DNA of 64,000 nt from positions 29,778,649 to 29,842,648 of the forward strand of contig CM028330.1 of NCBI GenBank assembly GCA_016647705.1, read 5' to 3'. Numbering within the stretch: the first letter of the stretch is position 1; every line of letters starts with the position of its first letter. The DNA is from Eucommia ulmoides (Eukaryota > Streptophyta > Magnoliopsida > Garryales > Eucommiaceae). Position numbers and translations under genes: made by a program. Under the pieces are notes generated by a model that was not told the origin of the DNA, did not search any database, and saw only the letters and a list, made by a program, of their open reading frames with translations. This document shows, piece after piece, positions 1-11,962 of the stretch.

Positions 1-1077
1 AAACTCTCATGCGTCATTCTATCAACCCAGCTTGTTTGATTGCATCACTGAAATTCATCATAGCTATACTTAATATGTTATGATACAAAGGTGGTCCTTG
101 GATTGCTTTGAAGATTTTGAGCTGAGTATTTTTAGTAAACCCAGGAACAACTTTTGCAGCTTCTTCCCTCTATCGGGTCGTGTACTTCCTAAAACTTTCA
201 TCCTTCTATTTTATAATTTGATATAGGGCGCTTCAATCAGGAGCAACGTCCCTATTGTGCACGTACTCTTTGCAGAATGCCTCTACTAAGTCCTCAAAAG
301 TTTATATTTTAGACAGGTCTAGCGTCATGTACTAACTTAAGGCAGACCATTTCAATGACCTTCGAAACATTTTCAGACATAAATTTTTATCACGGGCGTG
401 GACTCCTAACTCATCTTTATAAATGCTAGCATGCCATTCCGGGGGGGACTGGTGCCATCGTACTTAGTGAAATCGAGGATTACAAAGTTCTCTAGGTAAA
501 CTATCTGAGAAGGCGCTGATAGATCTTTTAATGTCACATTCCTTGAGGGTTTTTCGTTTTTCATTTATTCAATTCTTCAATATTTCCATCTTAGGAACCC
601 AAGCTGGTGATGGTCCCTTCTTTTCTACTTTAGCCCTTGATTCTGTCTCCGAGGTCGGTTGGTTAACATTTTGGTTACTTAGAGAATTGGTGACTCTTTT
701 AAGGTAGAATAGTATTTGTGTTGTTAGGCCAGCAGGGTCTTCAAGTGTGACCTGTAATGGTGGTATACCACCCGAATATGGCTGAGTACCTATCTGGGTG
801 GGGATCGACATCTGACGTCCATAGTAACCAGTTATTGAGTGACTCGGAGCATTAAGATTCTGATTTGGTCGATGTACTATCCCTAAGCTGGGGGTGGATT
901 CGCATTCGGATTTTTAGGAAATATAAGAGCTGCAGGAGCCCCGCTAGGTCAAAGAACTGGAATCTCTTGGACTCGTTGGGAGAGGGTTTTAAATGCTTCC
1001 ATTAGGTGACTGATATTTTCTTGCATTTGGGCTATTTCGTTGACTTTGGAGCCCTCGACATTTTCTTCAAAAGACAT
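1..1077 (-). pseudogene. Ty3/gypsy gag, N-terminal part, decayed, runs off the window
   Basis: Read on the minus strand, a gag-like protein begins at 1077 with MSFEENVEGSKVNEIAQMQ and continues as an amphipathic, probably coiled-coil N-terminus up to QRVQEIPVL, where a stop occurs. Further along (about 570-811) an 80-residue open stretch with a SIPTQIGTQPY start is readable. Around 360-480 the plant gypsy gag core appears in broken frames: an LDFTKYDGTSPP block, then KDELGVHARDKNLCLKMF. In this family that region is the capsid-like part that assembles the virus-like particle. Several frameshifts and stops make it non-functional. It lies downstream, in the minus sense, of the primer site at about 2275-2292 and an LTR, the normal gypsy order. 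The start was chosen as the first Met after the leader; no family-specific check was possible. Confidence 0.7.
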
Positions 1078-2272
1078 CTAAAGGACGTCTCGAGCCTAGC
1101 CGCGAGTAAAGATCAGACTTCGCAGTGAAGAAACAATAATCACTTTTCAATGACCATTTTTTCTAGCTTAGGGAAACAATTGTGTCAGGATTATAGCTTA
1201 CAAAGCCGTTTGGGTTTTGACCATGACTAAGTTTAAGACGAGATTTCCATGGCTTCCAAATTTTGTAGTTTACAACCATATCAAATTTAGGCATGACTAC
1301 CCCACAGATAGTGTGCCTTTTCTTTTACAAACTCAATTGACACTTTTTATTTGGACGAATGGAAATCTCGCATCAATTATTTATCATTATCGACCTCAAA
1401 CTAAAGTAAGGCCTTAATTTGGACAAAACAAAGTTTTCAAGTCTAATAAAGCATCGTATAGTCATAATAGGGATTCTCATTATTCCTCCCATTGCTTGTT
1501 CAATGGTCAATTTTTTTTTTGAATCAATTCCTAACTGTAACCAGGCTCATAGGCAAAGAAGAACGATAATTTCTAATTGGCTATTTCATTCTTTACTAGT
1601 CTTAGAAGTCCTCTTTTGTATAATTTCAAGGCAACATATATATTGACAGCAAGACAAATGTCTCTCTCTAAGATAGTGTCCTAAGTAAAACAAGGTTTTG
1701 GGTATCCTCTGTCCTAGGCCCACTATATGTGATTCGTGGATTTTCTACTAATGCATCCTAGAAAGCTTCAGTTCCCATATCTCAAATCTCCAGCATCCTA
1801 CCCGAAGGAACATCCGTTGTTGGTTGGTGATCTAAGCGAGACGAGTTTCGAAGCCGGATCCCAGGGGATAAACTGCTTGGCCATGCTTCTACAGACTCCT
1901 CTTTCATATCCTACAAGTTTTGGAGCTTAGGTTGGCGTGGTGAAATTGCACGACTTCAACCCCTAAGAGGTTTGTGGCTTTGGGATTTTTTTATCATGAT
2001 ATTAAATTAGAAGTGGTACTAGTATGTTGGAGGGAGTATACAAAAAGTAAATGCAAAAAATTAAAGACCGTAATGTAAATGCAGATATTTAAAGACTGTA
2101 AATTGAAATGCAGTAAATAAAAGAATGCAAGTATATAAACATATTAAAAGAAAATTTTATGTTATTCATTTTTTAAGGGAATTGTTAATGTTTGAAAAAC
2201 TGAAGACATATTTCTTGATATTTATTTAATCATGAACATAAATTTTGACTCCGATTAGGCTTGACCATCAAA
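1078..2272 (-). other. Untranslated leader of the minus-strand gypsy element
   Basis: This stretch separates the primer site from the gag start. Short open frames on the plus strand (1217-1417, 1419-1646, 1736-1930) have no recognisable domain and face away from the element. A long leader before gag is usual in Tat/Ogre-type elements. Confidence 0.45.
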
Positions 2273-2274
2273 AG

Positions 2275-2292
2275 TCCCCAGCAGAGTCTCCA
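2275..2292 (-). other. Primer binding site-like motif
   Basis: On the minus strand the sequence reads TGGAGACTCTGCTGGGGA. It is a one-base variant of the TGGCGACTC.GCTGGGGA motif commonly seen just inside the 5' LTR of plant Tat/Ogre gypsy elements. It sits a few bases from an LTR end in CA (at 2298). The tRNA match itself could not be tested. Confidence 0.55.
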
Positions 2293-2297
2293 ACTAA

Positions 2298-3330
2298 TGT
2301 ACCCCAAATTTTGTGGAAAAAACAAAAACAAAAGTAAAGTACGGGAAGAAGAAGAAAACAAATTTTGCATTCCTCCCTCTCGAAATCCTCAAAATCCATT
2401 CATTTTTTAAAATGAGTCATCATCTAGCATGGGGTTAAATGGTGTGGTAGGTCACCGGGTTTTTTAAAAAAATTGTTTTTTGTATAAAAATGGCCCAGGT
2501 CTTGACTCGTAAAACATTTGGTCTTTTACTAGAGATTTCTTTAAGTTCAAGGGTTGGTTATGCTCGGGGAAGGTTCTAGGCATCCCAAGATATTTGTCTG
2601 AAGAAGTTACCTCAGTCTAAATAGATGTTCATGTTTAAACAAATTCAAGTAATTTCTTTTGGTCTTATCTAACACAGTAATTCTCTTTTGAATGTTTTGT
2701 TTCTTTTTTATATATTTTTAATGTAAGAAAACAAGAAAATTCTACTATCTATCAGCAACAACAGATAAAACATATTAAATAAAAATATTTTTGTATTTTT
2801 TATGTCGACCAAACCTGTAAAGGTTGCTTATGTATCTCAATTTTCACGGGGAGTCAAGTCGAAAAGTACTTCATATGTTCAAGATGAAGTGATTTTTATT
2901 TAGACAAGTCACCGAACGCGTAGGTGGGTTGCCTATGTATCTCAGGTAGCTGAGAATCAAGTTAGTACGTAGTTCATTATGTAAAATGATTGATTTGTTT
3001 TTTATTTTTTTGTGGGACAACAGCATGAACCATACTAATAATAAGTGGATTAACACTTTTAATTTTGTCAAGAACACTCCAACCAAACTCACTTTCTTAG
3101 GCAATTCTAGTGCTTATATTTAGGTTGTTTGTACAAAAATAAAATAAAATATATATCGTATATGTGTCAGTCCTACTCGCAACTGAGAAAAAGAAACATT
3201 TGTGAAGAAGGTGCAAAGTTATCCCCAAATGAATAGAGGCCCTTTCTTTATTCTGAATTTTAGCCATAAGAGTCTCGACAGAGTAATATATAGGTATATA
3301 TATAAGATGCAAGTCCACAAGCCTGAGACA
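2298..3330 (-). repeat. Probable 5' LTR of the minus-strand gypsy element
   Basis: The 3' end is set by the primer site (CA at 2298). The 5' end is placed tentatively at a TG at 3330. Two internal blocks near 2825-2860 and 2929-2965 repeat a 'TTGCCTATGTATCTC...TCAAGT' theme. A 'GGAAGGTTCTAGGCATCCC' block near 2560 resembles one at about 15,985. Both are typical of Tat-type LTRs. No second LTR lies in the window, so length and ends are uncertain. Confidence 0.45.
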
Positions 3331-5749
3331 TGGGCTAGGCTATGATCTAGACTATTGCAGTAAAGTAAATATCAGTTTGTTAGTAGTTACTAATTTGTTT
3401 TTGAGTTCTTTGGAGTTTAGATTCATATGTTCTTGATGTTCTTGTCATGTTCTTGACATGTTCTTTGTGTTCTTGACATGTTCTTGATATTTTTTATATG
3501 TTTTGATGTTTTTGACATCGTTTTGATGTTTTTGAATGGTTTTTTTATATATACACTTTGTACATGAAATATGCATCTATGAACTAAACAAATGTGCTAT
3601 ATTACAAGCAACATTACAATATTTAAGATAAGATTTAAGGGCATTTAAGAAGACTTACCAATCTTAGGAGAGTGGTCTTTCTTTAAGTGATTTACTTCTT
3701 CTCCTTCTTTGATTCATCTCCGTTGTTCTTGATCGTTTGCCAACAACTTCTTGAGATCTTCCTCCAAGATCCTCAAAGAAATCTTTTAGGAATCTATTTT
3801 AGTGGAATTTCAAGGTGTTTTTGAAGTGAAAGGCTTGATAACTCTCAAGATCCGATAGAGGAATTTGAGCCTAGAGAAAAAGAGAGTTTTGGTTTAAGCC
3901 CCATTCTAAAGAAAAAAGGCCCCCTATTATAGGCAAGAAAGGCCTGCGCATTGGAAAATGCGTAAGCTATCCCATGTTGTTCTTTAGGGTCTATTTGGTC
4001 TAGGGGTCACCCTTTGATGTCTTGTAGTTTGATAGTTTCGGACGAATTTTGAAGATTTTGTAAGATCTCTTAAGATTTTGTAATGATTACCAAATCTCAA
4101 AATATCTTAGCTAATGATTGAAAATCATTTCTCATTATTGGTTTGCACATGGGGCATTTAGTGCTTGATGCAACATTTTTCTGTTTGGTTTGATTGCTAA
4201 GTACTAGTTACTGCAACTAGTTTGGTTAGCTTGCATTAAAATCTTTGGAAGTTCAAATAATGTAGTCTTTTCTTGTCATTTTTCATTCAATTCTTGATCA
4301 TTACGCTTGATGTTATGGACATTTAATTCCCTTTGATGGAATGAGATCGATCCCGTTAGTCTTGTAACCCGTGTAATTACTTTTCAAGTAATTTGGTTTT
4401 CTTGAGATATTTTGCTCAAAATATCAAGGTGCCTTGAATGTAGTCTCTCAAGTTCATCCTAAGCATTTAATGCTTGATGAGAGGTTGATTTGATGGCTCA
4501 TCTAATGCATTACTTAATGGGATTTCGGTTTGGTCAGTTTTGAATCGAGTTTTTTAAGGATTAGTTACATTGGGGTAACTAGACTTGGTCATGGGAGTTC
4601 TTTGATTTGATCAAGGTTTTAGGCTTGATTTCCTAATGATATTTTATTTTAATGAAAAAAATAGAAAGGTATTTTTGGTGTCAAGAAGACAAAACCAGCA
4701 AGAGTAAATGTTTCAGGGGTAAAAAACGAATAATAAATGTAATTGGCAAAATTTCCTTAAGTTAAAAGGTAGTAACTAATTTTATTTTTAAAAGTGATTG
4801 CATGAAAATCAACATTTATTAATGTCATATTAGTCCTCCTTAATTTTAGGAATTTCTAGATTGACTCGAAACTTTTACTTATCCCGAATTCAATTAAATC
4901 GATATTTTATATTTTCTTGTGTTTTTTGGGTTTTTGTAGTATATAATAGCATAGTTGTTACACCAGTTCTCATCAAATGTTGTTATATTTAGTGTCCTCA
5001 ACAATCTTTGGCTATGAAATCTATTTTGTACGTCATGAGATTCATAAAAGATATTATTGAAGAAAATTACCTCATTTTTCGAGGAAAGGTAAGGTAAATC
5101 ACTTATTTGTCATTCATCTTGCAATTTAGTACTTCTTCTACTTATATATTTATTTTCATTAACTCTTCATTTTATTTTTTGGGTTTGGAAATGCATTAAC
5201 TTTTTATCTTCTTTAGTACTTCATTTTGCTATCCAAAAAATAGTATTTCGCAGGAATACAACATCATTTTTTTTTTTGTAGCAAAATTGTTTTGCTACAG
5301 TGCAAAAATAACAAAATTGTTTTGTTGTTTTGCGGTTTTGTTGCTTTACTTCAAAAAATAAATAAATAAATAAATCATCCCTACTCCTATTATATGTTTC
5401 CTCTAAAGAAAACTATTTTGCTGGGAAAAAAATTAGTTTTTCTGAAAAAAATTGCTCGATACCATAGACGCTGAATTGTATTATTATTTGTTTGTTTTGC
5501 TGTCTGAAGTAGCAGTAGAGCCACTGTATGCTTTATTTGAGGATTCAAAATCTACTTTTATCATTGATATGGTCTACCATTGCAAGACTTTATATTTTTT
5601 TATTTATTTTATACTTGATAGAAATTTTACATTTCAGACATTTATATTTATAGAAATTTAAGTTTTTTATTCTTGTACTGAAAAATAACATTACTTATGT
5701 TTTTTTATGTTGATGAAGAATTCTTATGTCATCAATCTTTTAATCATTT
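3331..5749. other. Anonymous intergenic DNA, no gene seen
   Basis: AT-rich sequence with no supported coding frame, RNA gene or terminal repeats. A short tandem repeat lies at 3425-3540. Phrases around 4,140-4,500 such as 'gcatttagtgcttgatg' recur with variation, hinting at an old duplicated LTR, but no boundary could be set. Confidence 0.4.
3425..3540. repeat. Degenerate short tandem repeat
   Basis: Variants of TGTTCTTGACA (10-17 bp units) recur about eight times, grading into TGTTTTTGACAT units at the right end. Confidence 0.6.
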
Positions 5750-6211
5750 TAGAAGTATGAAATTCATATTTTAGTTAAATTTTTATAGGATTTTTTTATA
5801 AAATATTGGGATACATTATTATTTTTTAACAAGATATGAGAAGCGACTATAGTTTTGCAATGTGATTTTTGATTATTATTAAAGAGCATAATTTTTAAAT
5901 GTGATAGAAAAGAGAACAAACATCTTAGTTTGATACAAAATTGAGACATATATTGTTAAAATATTAACAGTTTTGTATTTTGATCACATATATATGACCC
6001 TCTTAATCACATTTGTAAACTGAGATATTAGATAGACTAACCATCTCGATTTTTTATGGAAAAAAAAATTATAAATAAATAATCCATCTCACATTTTGAT
6101 TACCATCATAGTTTTTTTTGACTCATCTATCACAGTTTATTAACGTGATAATAAGTATCCTAATTTTTTTATCTTTATTTTTAACTGCGATAAATTTTTT
6201 TTTTCTTATAC
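5750..6211 (+). mobile_element. CACTA-type terminal/subterminal fragment
   Basis: The stretch carries many short inverted words ('atcacagtt', 'catctcgatt', 'gcgataaa', 'aacgtgataa') and ends in a T-run followed by TTCTTATACTG. It aligns by eye with the right end of the CACTA element at 26400-26622, which ends TTCTTGTAGTG and has the same subterminal words. The terminal bases have diverged and the other end was not found. Confidence 0.5.
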
Positions 6212-7065
6212 TGATAATTGTTCGTGCACCACAGTTCATCCATTTCTTTGCGCAGTCACTCCATTTCCATCCAAAGTTCTTGTCGCTCTCTTTGTATTTC
6301 TTTTCCCTGTGTCGTTCCAGCAGATTCTACGTCCTTCATAGGGAATAGCATATGCCTCGGTATTAGGGGATAAATCCCTACACGATTGGTGGTGATAGTG
6401 GCAACTGGTTTAAACTAACCAACTTCTGCATGTTCTAGGAGAGATCGCGAACCTGTCTCATCAACTACATCAATAGCAATGACAATTCACCTTACAGACC
6501 AATATCTTAATTTATCGTGCAAACGGATTGTCTTTCATTCTATTGTTGTTTAATTGCGACCCTATATCTCAAAGTAAGAATAATTGTTTCCCAAGAATTG
6601 AGAAAAAGACAATTAGTTATTTCCTAGAGATGATGTCAATATGATGATGCTAAAAATTAGATCACCAAATATGGTTCTTGAGATTTAGAATATGATCCTC
6701 CCTAAGCTAGGATTCTCTTAAAATAATGCACCGTGAATGGGCCTTCCAATGTCGCACCTTAAGTGTTAAAACCAGTAGGGAGTTCTTAGAGGAATTTGGT
6801 CTTGTGTAGGTTAGTAAAATGGTACATACCTGACTACATACCTTTCTATTATGTACATGAGAATGAAGACTTGTTAAGTGAGTCTTTCTATAAATCTCGG
6901 TTAATCCCCAATAATGCTTCATATTTGAGTGGATCATGGGATTAATATATTGCTACCTTAAATGTATCTGTCCTTTCTATATATATAGGGGACAAACGTA
7001 GTGGCTCCCAAGCTTAGGTTGCAACCTGAGTTGGTATATGCCTTAGGCCATCCTTGGGTAATGGG
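6212..7065. other. No gene seen
   Basis: Unique-looking sequence between a CACTA end and a hAT element. Short open frames at 6118-6348 and 6707-6937 have no domain signature. It could be ancient host or transposon DNA. Confidence 0.35.
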
Positions 7066-7073
7066 ATTATAAG

Positions 7074-8067
7074 TAAGGGTGTGCACAGGTCGGGGTGGCA
7101 CTGATTTTGGATGGATTCGAGACTCGACCCAAAAATCATCGGGTTTGATTTTTGGAACCCGTTATCGATCAATAGCATCGAATATCCGACGTTGTTTGTT
7201 GGTGTCGGAGACTAGTTGTGTTCGATCGGATATGATTAGAAAATAAAGATTGAGAATGAGAAGAGGATTGAGGGAGGAAAAGATTAATAGAACAAACAGA
7301 TTCGCATAAATAAAACATAAACAAAATAGCTAGAAAAACAGAGCTAATAAAACAGAAGCAAATCCATAAATGAAACAAAAACAAAAGCACACAACGGAAC
7401 AAAAACAAAAATAATCATATTGAATAGAATCGAAACAAAAACAAACCTCATGTCGTCAATTTCATCGTTGTAGGCTTGTAGCATTGTCAATCACTCTCCA
7501 CACTCCACATGCACCAGATCTAAATGCTTTAGACAATTAGGTTTTTCAAGCTAATGAACAGAAGAAGAAGAAGAATCGGAAAAGAAGAATTGTAGAAAAA
7601 GAACAATTGAGGAGGAAGAATATCAAAAAGTGAAGAGGAAAGAGAAACAAAGAGCCTCTGGTTTTCAGAAATAATGAACAACGACTGGATGAGAGTTACG
7701 AGAGAGAAAGAGAGAGAGTAAATCGCCGAAATGAGCCTCTAGTTTTCGAAAATCGAAACGAAATAAAGAAAAAATTAGGCTCTAATTTTCGAAAATCGAA
7801 ACGAAATAAAGAAGAGAAGAAATCAAAACGAAATGAAGAAGGAAATGAACGGCCAAACCCTAGAATTGCTATTTAAGTAAGGCTTTCGGTCAGGTTTCAG
7901 GTACAGCAGGTGAGAGTGGACAAAACTGGTATCTGATCCGATTCTCAACTAAAAACGCAGGTTTCACTCAATCTGACCGAAATCAAGAGTGAAACCCACG
8001 TTTTTTGGGTGCGGGCCGGATGGGTGCAGCGAGTCGGTCTGGCTGGCGGGTTTCATGCACACCGCTA
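7074..8067. mobile_element. Non-autonomous hAT element (994 bp)
   Basis: The left end is TAAGGGTGTGCACAGG. The right end, read inward on the minus strand, is TAGCGGTGTGCATG, a short imperfect terminal inverted repeat. The flanks are ATTATAAG (7066-7073) and ATCATAAG (8068-8075), an 8-bp target duplication with one mismatch, which is the hAT hallmark. G/C-rich subterminal blocks ('cggggtggc', 'gggccggatggg') are also typical. There is no transposase; the interior is A-rich with purine-rich low-complexity DNA at about 7550-7830. Confidence 0.75.
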
Positions 8068-8075
8068 ATCATAAG

Positions 8076-8998
8076 ATTTTGTGCATGGGAGTAGCATGGG
8101 AGTGGCTTGGGATGTATGGTGCTCGACCCGTTAGTCCTTTGCGAGTCTCCACGGTACCGAACAACATTCTCGGGTATCATTGGTAGGTTGGAGCCATGTG
8201 CTTGGCACATGACTTCGGCTTGCATATAGGTCACGTGGAATTATTCTTCCACGTGGCAGCTTCTAGAACTAGTCAGAAAAATTCCTTATCAGTTGATATA
8301 AGAATTAAGGAAGAAAAAGATTGTAAAATTATACTCTATTCTTAATACATAAGTATTCTTTTCACATAAAAGATGTATTTTTCACTTCAAAAATAAAAAA
8401 GAAAATTTATCCGAAAATTGGGCTGACATTATAATTATTTAATATTGATGGTAAATGGGGTTCTCCTTACTGGGGAACCAATTCTTAGGTGAGGTTAATG
8501 TAATTTTTAAAAGTGTAGGGTGTTCATCTATCATTTGAATATAACATAGGAGGTCTAAGTGTAATTATTCCAAAGGTTTAAAAGAACAGAGAAAATACTC
8601 CGCAAGTAATGGACGACATTTTTTGATTTTGTTCATAGAGCCCTAGCCCCCACTAATCCTTGGTTATAGGGCCCACTCAGCTCAATTAACGAGTAGTACC
8701 AATCAAAGTAACTTAACACCGTGAGATCATAATCACAATGGTCAACGGAATGATTTGTTTGTTTTTGGGAGTTGATGGGGCCCAACAGGAGGATAGTGTC
8801 ATTTGGGCCACCATCATCAAATATTTTATGCTTCTTTTGAAAGATCGCGTGTTATTAGTTGTGTGGGGTTTCTAGTGATTTTGATTGGGTTTTATATACA
8901 ATGAGGATTTATTTTTTTTTAAAAAAAATAGACTTTCAGTTGTTTATGGTAAAATAATTTGTGATTTTTTCAGTTATAATTTTTTATTAAATTTTTTA
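8076..8998. other. No gene seen; contains a G-box inverted repeat
   Basis: No coding signal. The only structured item is the paired CACGTG element at 8232-8255, described separately. Confidence 0.35.
8232..8255. promoter_or_regulatory. Inverted pair of G-box (CACGTGG) motifs
   Basis: CACGTGGAA at 8232-8240 and TTCCACGTG at 8247-8255 form a perfect 9-bp inverted repeat around a 6-base loop. CACGTGG is the core bound by plant bZIP and bHLH factors. No gene follows, so a regulatory role is not established; it may be part of an old LTR promoter. Confidence 0.4.
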
Positions 8999-9237
8999 TG
9001 AAAAACTACATTTCAAACTTTCTAGTATTTACACATTTCTAAATGATCCCTCTCCGTTTGGGCATTTCATTTTAAACTCTCTACGTATAAATACGTTTTT
9101 ATTTGATCATTCGGTCAGAAATTTCATTCAAACTAACAGAATTTTGAGGGCAAAATCGTTATTTTACATTTTTAATTTTTTTAATCTTTTTTCTTATTCT
9201 TTTCATTTTTCTTTTTTTTTTAATTTTTATTTGACCT

Positions 9238-9312
9238 CCCTCTCTCTCTCTCATGATACTCGCTTCCTCATTCTCTTTCCCTCTCTCTCTCTCTCTCTCT
9301 CTCTCTCCCTTC
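9238..9312. repeat. (CT)n-rich microsatellite
   Basis: Runs of CT dinucleotides, with an uninterrupted (CT)n tract around 9283-9307, inside the left MULE arm. Confidence 0.8.
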
Positions 9313-9699
9313 TCCCCTCTTCCTCCCTCTCCCCACTGGGCGGAACCACCCCCTGTTATGGTGGGTGGCAACAGGGGGTGAACCACCCCCTATTTCGAGG
9401 GTAAAACCACACCCATAACCAAGGCCTTTAAAAATCCATTTTTCATTTTCTTTCTCTTTCTCTTTCTCTTTACCATTTTCTCTCTCTTCTCTCTCTCCTC
9501 ACAATCCCATTACCACCACCACTACCAGCACACCACCAAGTTCAACCCGCCACTGCCACGAACCGTGACGTTTAAAATCTCAACTTTGAGATCACATGTA
9601 GCCCCCGTCACAATGTCTTTTCAGTCAAGATTCTCATTCCGGCCGCCTCACCGGCCAAATGGTCGTGGAAGAAAGCCAGCCTGCATGCCGAGATTAATC

Positions 9700-10411
9700 G
9701 CCAGAGTTGAATAGGTCGTTCTGCAGCGAAGCCTCGATATATTTGCCATGCACATGCAACTTCTTTATAACAACAGGGTGGTGATCTTCGACCTGACCGA
9801 TTTTCGGGCCGCCAAACCTCCCAGTTCCGGTCGGGAAAAAGTGTCAATACAACGACGAGGCGATTCCTGTGGATTGCACCGCCCACTCCCTCCTCTATGA
9901 CATCGCGTCAAATACCTTTGGGCCACTCACAGTCCAGACCGACGTCTAGCATTCCTCCGGCGCTGTCTCTCCCGACAGCACCCTCGTCCAAACCGGCGGC
10001 TACCTCACCAAAAACAAGAAGATACGGTTGTTCACTCCATGCAACAATGTTTCTTGTGACTGGGTGGAGTTAGTACAAAATCTAACTATTCAAAGATGGT
10101 ATGCTTCCAACCATATCTTGTTGGATGGCCAAATCATCATCGTCGGCGACCGGCAAACTTTCAGCTACAAGTTCTTTCCCAAGAGCATAAGCAACTTCGA
10201 CATTTATTACCTCAATTTCTTGAGAGAAACTAATGACCCCGGAGAAGAAAATAATCTCTACCCATTCTTGCATCTCTTGTCGGACGACAACCTCTACATT
10301 TTTGCTAACTGGCGATCTATTTTTCTTAATTATGTTAAGAACAAGGTTATCAAAGAATTTCCGACGATCCTCAGTGAAAATAGGAGTTACCCATAAACAG
10401 GTTCGTCGGTC
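9700..10411 (+). pseudogene. Captured glyoxal oxidase (GLOX, galactose-oxidase family) fragment
   Basis: The plus strand encodes the N-terminal half of a plant glyoxal oxidase-like protein: MHMQLL then VVIFD, DCTAHSLLYDI, SGAVSPDSTLVQTGG, CDWVE, RWYASNHIL, ETNDPGEENNLYPF and IFANWRSI. This order matches plant GLOX proteins, secreted copper-radical oxidases with a kelch-like beta-propeller that make hydrogen peroxide from small aldehydes. Damage seen: a frameshift after DLTDF (near 9795), an amber stop at 9947-9949 where the family has Trp, and an ochre stop at 10394-10396 where a Ser codon is expected, after which TGSSV is still readable. The longest open part is about 10022-10396. The signal-peptide end, the catalytic Tyr-Cys region and the C-terminal domain are absent. 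It lies between MULE arms, so it is a captured fragment, not a resident gene. Confidence 0.85.
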
Positions 10412-10716
10412 AAGATATGTTACGGGGGGTGCCACCCCATGTTACGGAAGTGATTCTAGCCGACAAGGAGAGAGAATGAGGGGGAGGGAGAAAGGAGAAA
10501 GAAAGTTGAGCGGGATAGAGAGAGAAAAATGAAGAAAAGAAAAAGAAAAAGAAAAAATCTTTAAAAATTTAAAAGAAGTAAAAAGACTGTTTTGTCCCTA
10601 CATTTAGGTAGTTTTGACAGTGCTGATAGATAGAAGATTTAAAATGAAATGCTCAAATGAAAATAAACCATTTAGAAATATGTCAATACCTAGAGAGTTT
10701 AAAATTTATTTTTCTC

Positions 10717-11546
10717 AAAATTTTAATATTTTTTAAAAAACATATAATTATATAATTGTATGGTAAAAGAAGGGACAACTATCTGTAATGGACTAAAACT
10801 ACCCAATAAACATTTTTTTATTGAGTTACCAAATAATCATTTGTAATGATTAAGTTAGATTTGTCCTTATTATTACTAACTTTATACATAAATTCTAAAA
10901 CTATAGAGATTAAAATTATTTTATTAAAATCGAAACATATTGTTTTAATTCTTTTTTTATGATCAAATTCTATATTAAGATTATCATTAGTATGATATCA
11001 TATTCACCATTGTTTTTTCATTATTTTTCAAATTAGTATTATATTCAATATGATATTTATAGAATTTTTAATTTTTATATTCGTATTACATTCAACGCGC
11101 TACTTCGTAAATTTTGTAATTTTTATATCGCGATGAATTCAAGGAGATTTTTTATTTTATTTTTTATGTTTTAACTATATATCTATAATTTAACTATATA
11201 TTCAGATTTGTTTCAATAAGATCTTTAAGAAAGATATCACGTTTATTATTCTTTCATCAAAAATTTAGTTTCATGTTACATTCAACATGATACTTCTTGA
11301 ATTTTCAGTTTTTACTTTCAACATGTTACTTCAGAACTTTTATAGTTTTTCACATCATATTGAATTCAATATGATATTTTTTTCATGATTTAATTATGTA
11401 TTTAGATTCGTCAGAATAAGATCTTCAAAATGACATCATGTTAATCAATTTTTTTTTTTTTTATCAAAAATTCACATTGGTTTTACATTCAACACAAAAT
11501 TGTGTTATATTCAACATAAAATTCACTTTTCGTGTTATATTCAATA
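10717..11546. repeat. AT-rich region with imperfect ~190-bp tandem repeat
   Basis: A block 'cagatttgtttcaataagatc' near 11200 recurs as 'tagattcgtcagaataagatc' near 11392. Both are followed by 'atatcac/acatcat' and a series of 'acattcaacatgatacttc' words. At least two to three degenerate units are present. No coding frame. Confidence 0.5.
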
Positions 11547-11581
11547 CTAGCGTATAACCCATGCCTGAAAGCACAGGTGAA

Positions 11582-11962
11582 AAAAGAAAACCTAATACTT
11601 ACGCAATTATGCAGAAAAATCAACAGACCCAACATAAAAAAAAACAGTACAGAATATACTACCAGTAACCACAACCATAAACATAAAAAACAATAATGAA
11701 TTTAAATTGTTAACTCGTGTTTTCAAAGACAACAAATCCGTGCCTGAAACAAACATTACTAAAACAAATAACAATAACTTAATTACCTTATAATATCTCC
11801 ACCAATGTAGAACTTTTTTACCCAATTCGTACAACAATCAACAAAGTTAATGAATTCCTTTATACATTAAGATGGCATTTCACTTACCCATGGCACTTCC
11901 CCAATATTTTCTTAACCTCTTCGGTAGTATCATTATGTAAAAAACATTCAACTCACTATTAA
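11582..11962 (-). other. H1/H2 shared module with a 76-residue open frame
   Basis: This about 380-bp segment is close to identical to 32055-32432 in H1. It includes a possible exon, NDTTEEVKKILGK, ending at a CATGG/GTAAGTG donor-like site, and a frame at 11607-11837 (76 residues) whose counterpart in H1 has 76 residues with few substitutions. I do not recognise the protein. Its hydrophobic look comes partly from T-rich DNA. It could be a captured exon-intron piece rather than a gene. Confidence 0.55.

Larger units (their letters stand above)
9000..10716. mobile_element. Pack-MULE (about 1.7 kb) with long terminal inverted repeats
   Basis: The left arm (9000 to about 9170) and the reverse complement of the right arm (about 10590-10716) share a series of blocks: 'TTTCTAAATG', 'GCATTTCATTTTAAA', 'AACTCTCTA.GTAT'. 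The resemblance continues through a CT-rich zone into the C-rich blocks at 9340-9410 and 10420-10450, so the inverted repeats may be up to 400 bp. Long TIRs around host coding DNA and no transposase define a Pack-MULE. The flanks are so AT-rich that the 9-bp target duplication could not be fixed. Confidence 0.65.

Noticed and set aside
1217..1930. Three consecutive plus-strand frames as a gene
   Set aside because: They lie in the leader of a minus-strand retrotransposon and have no domain or shared exon structure.
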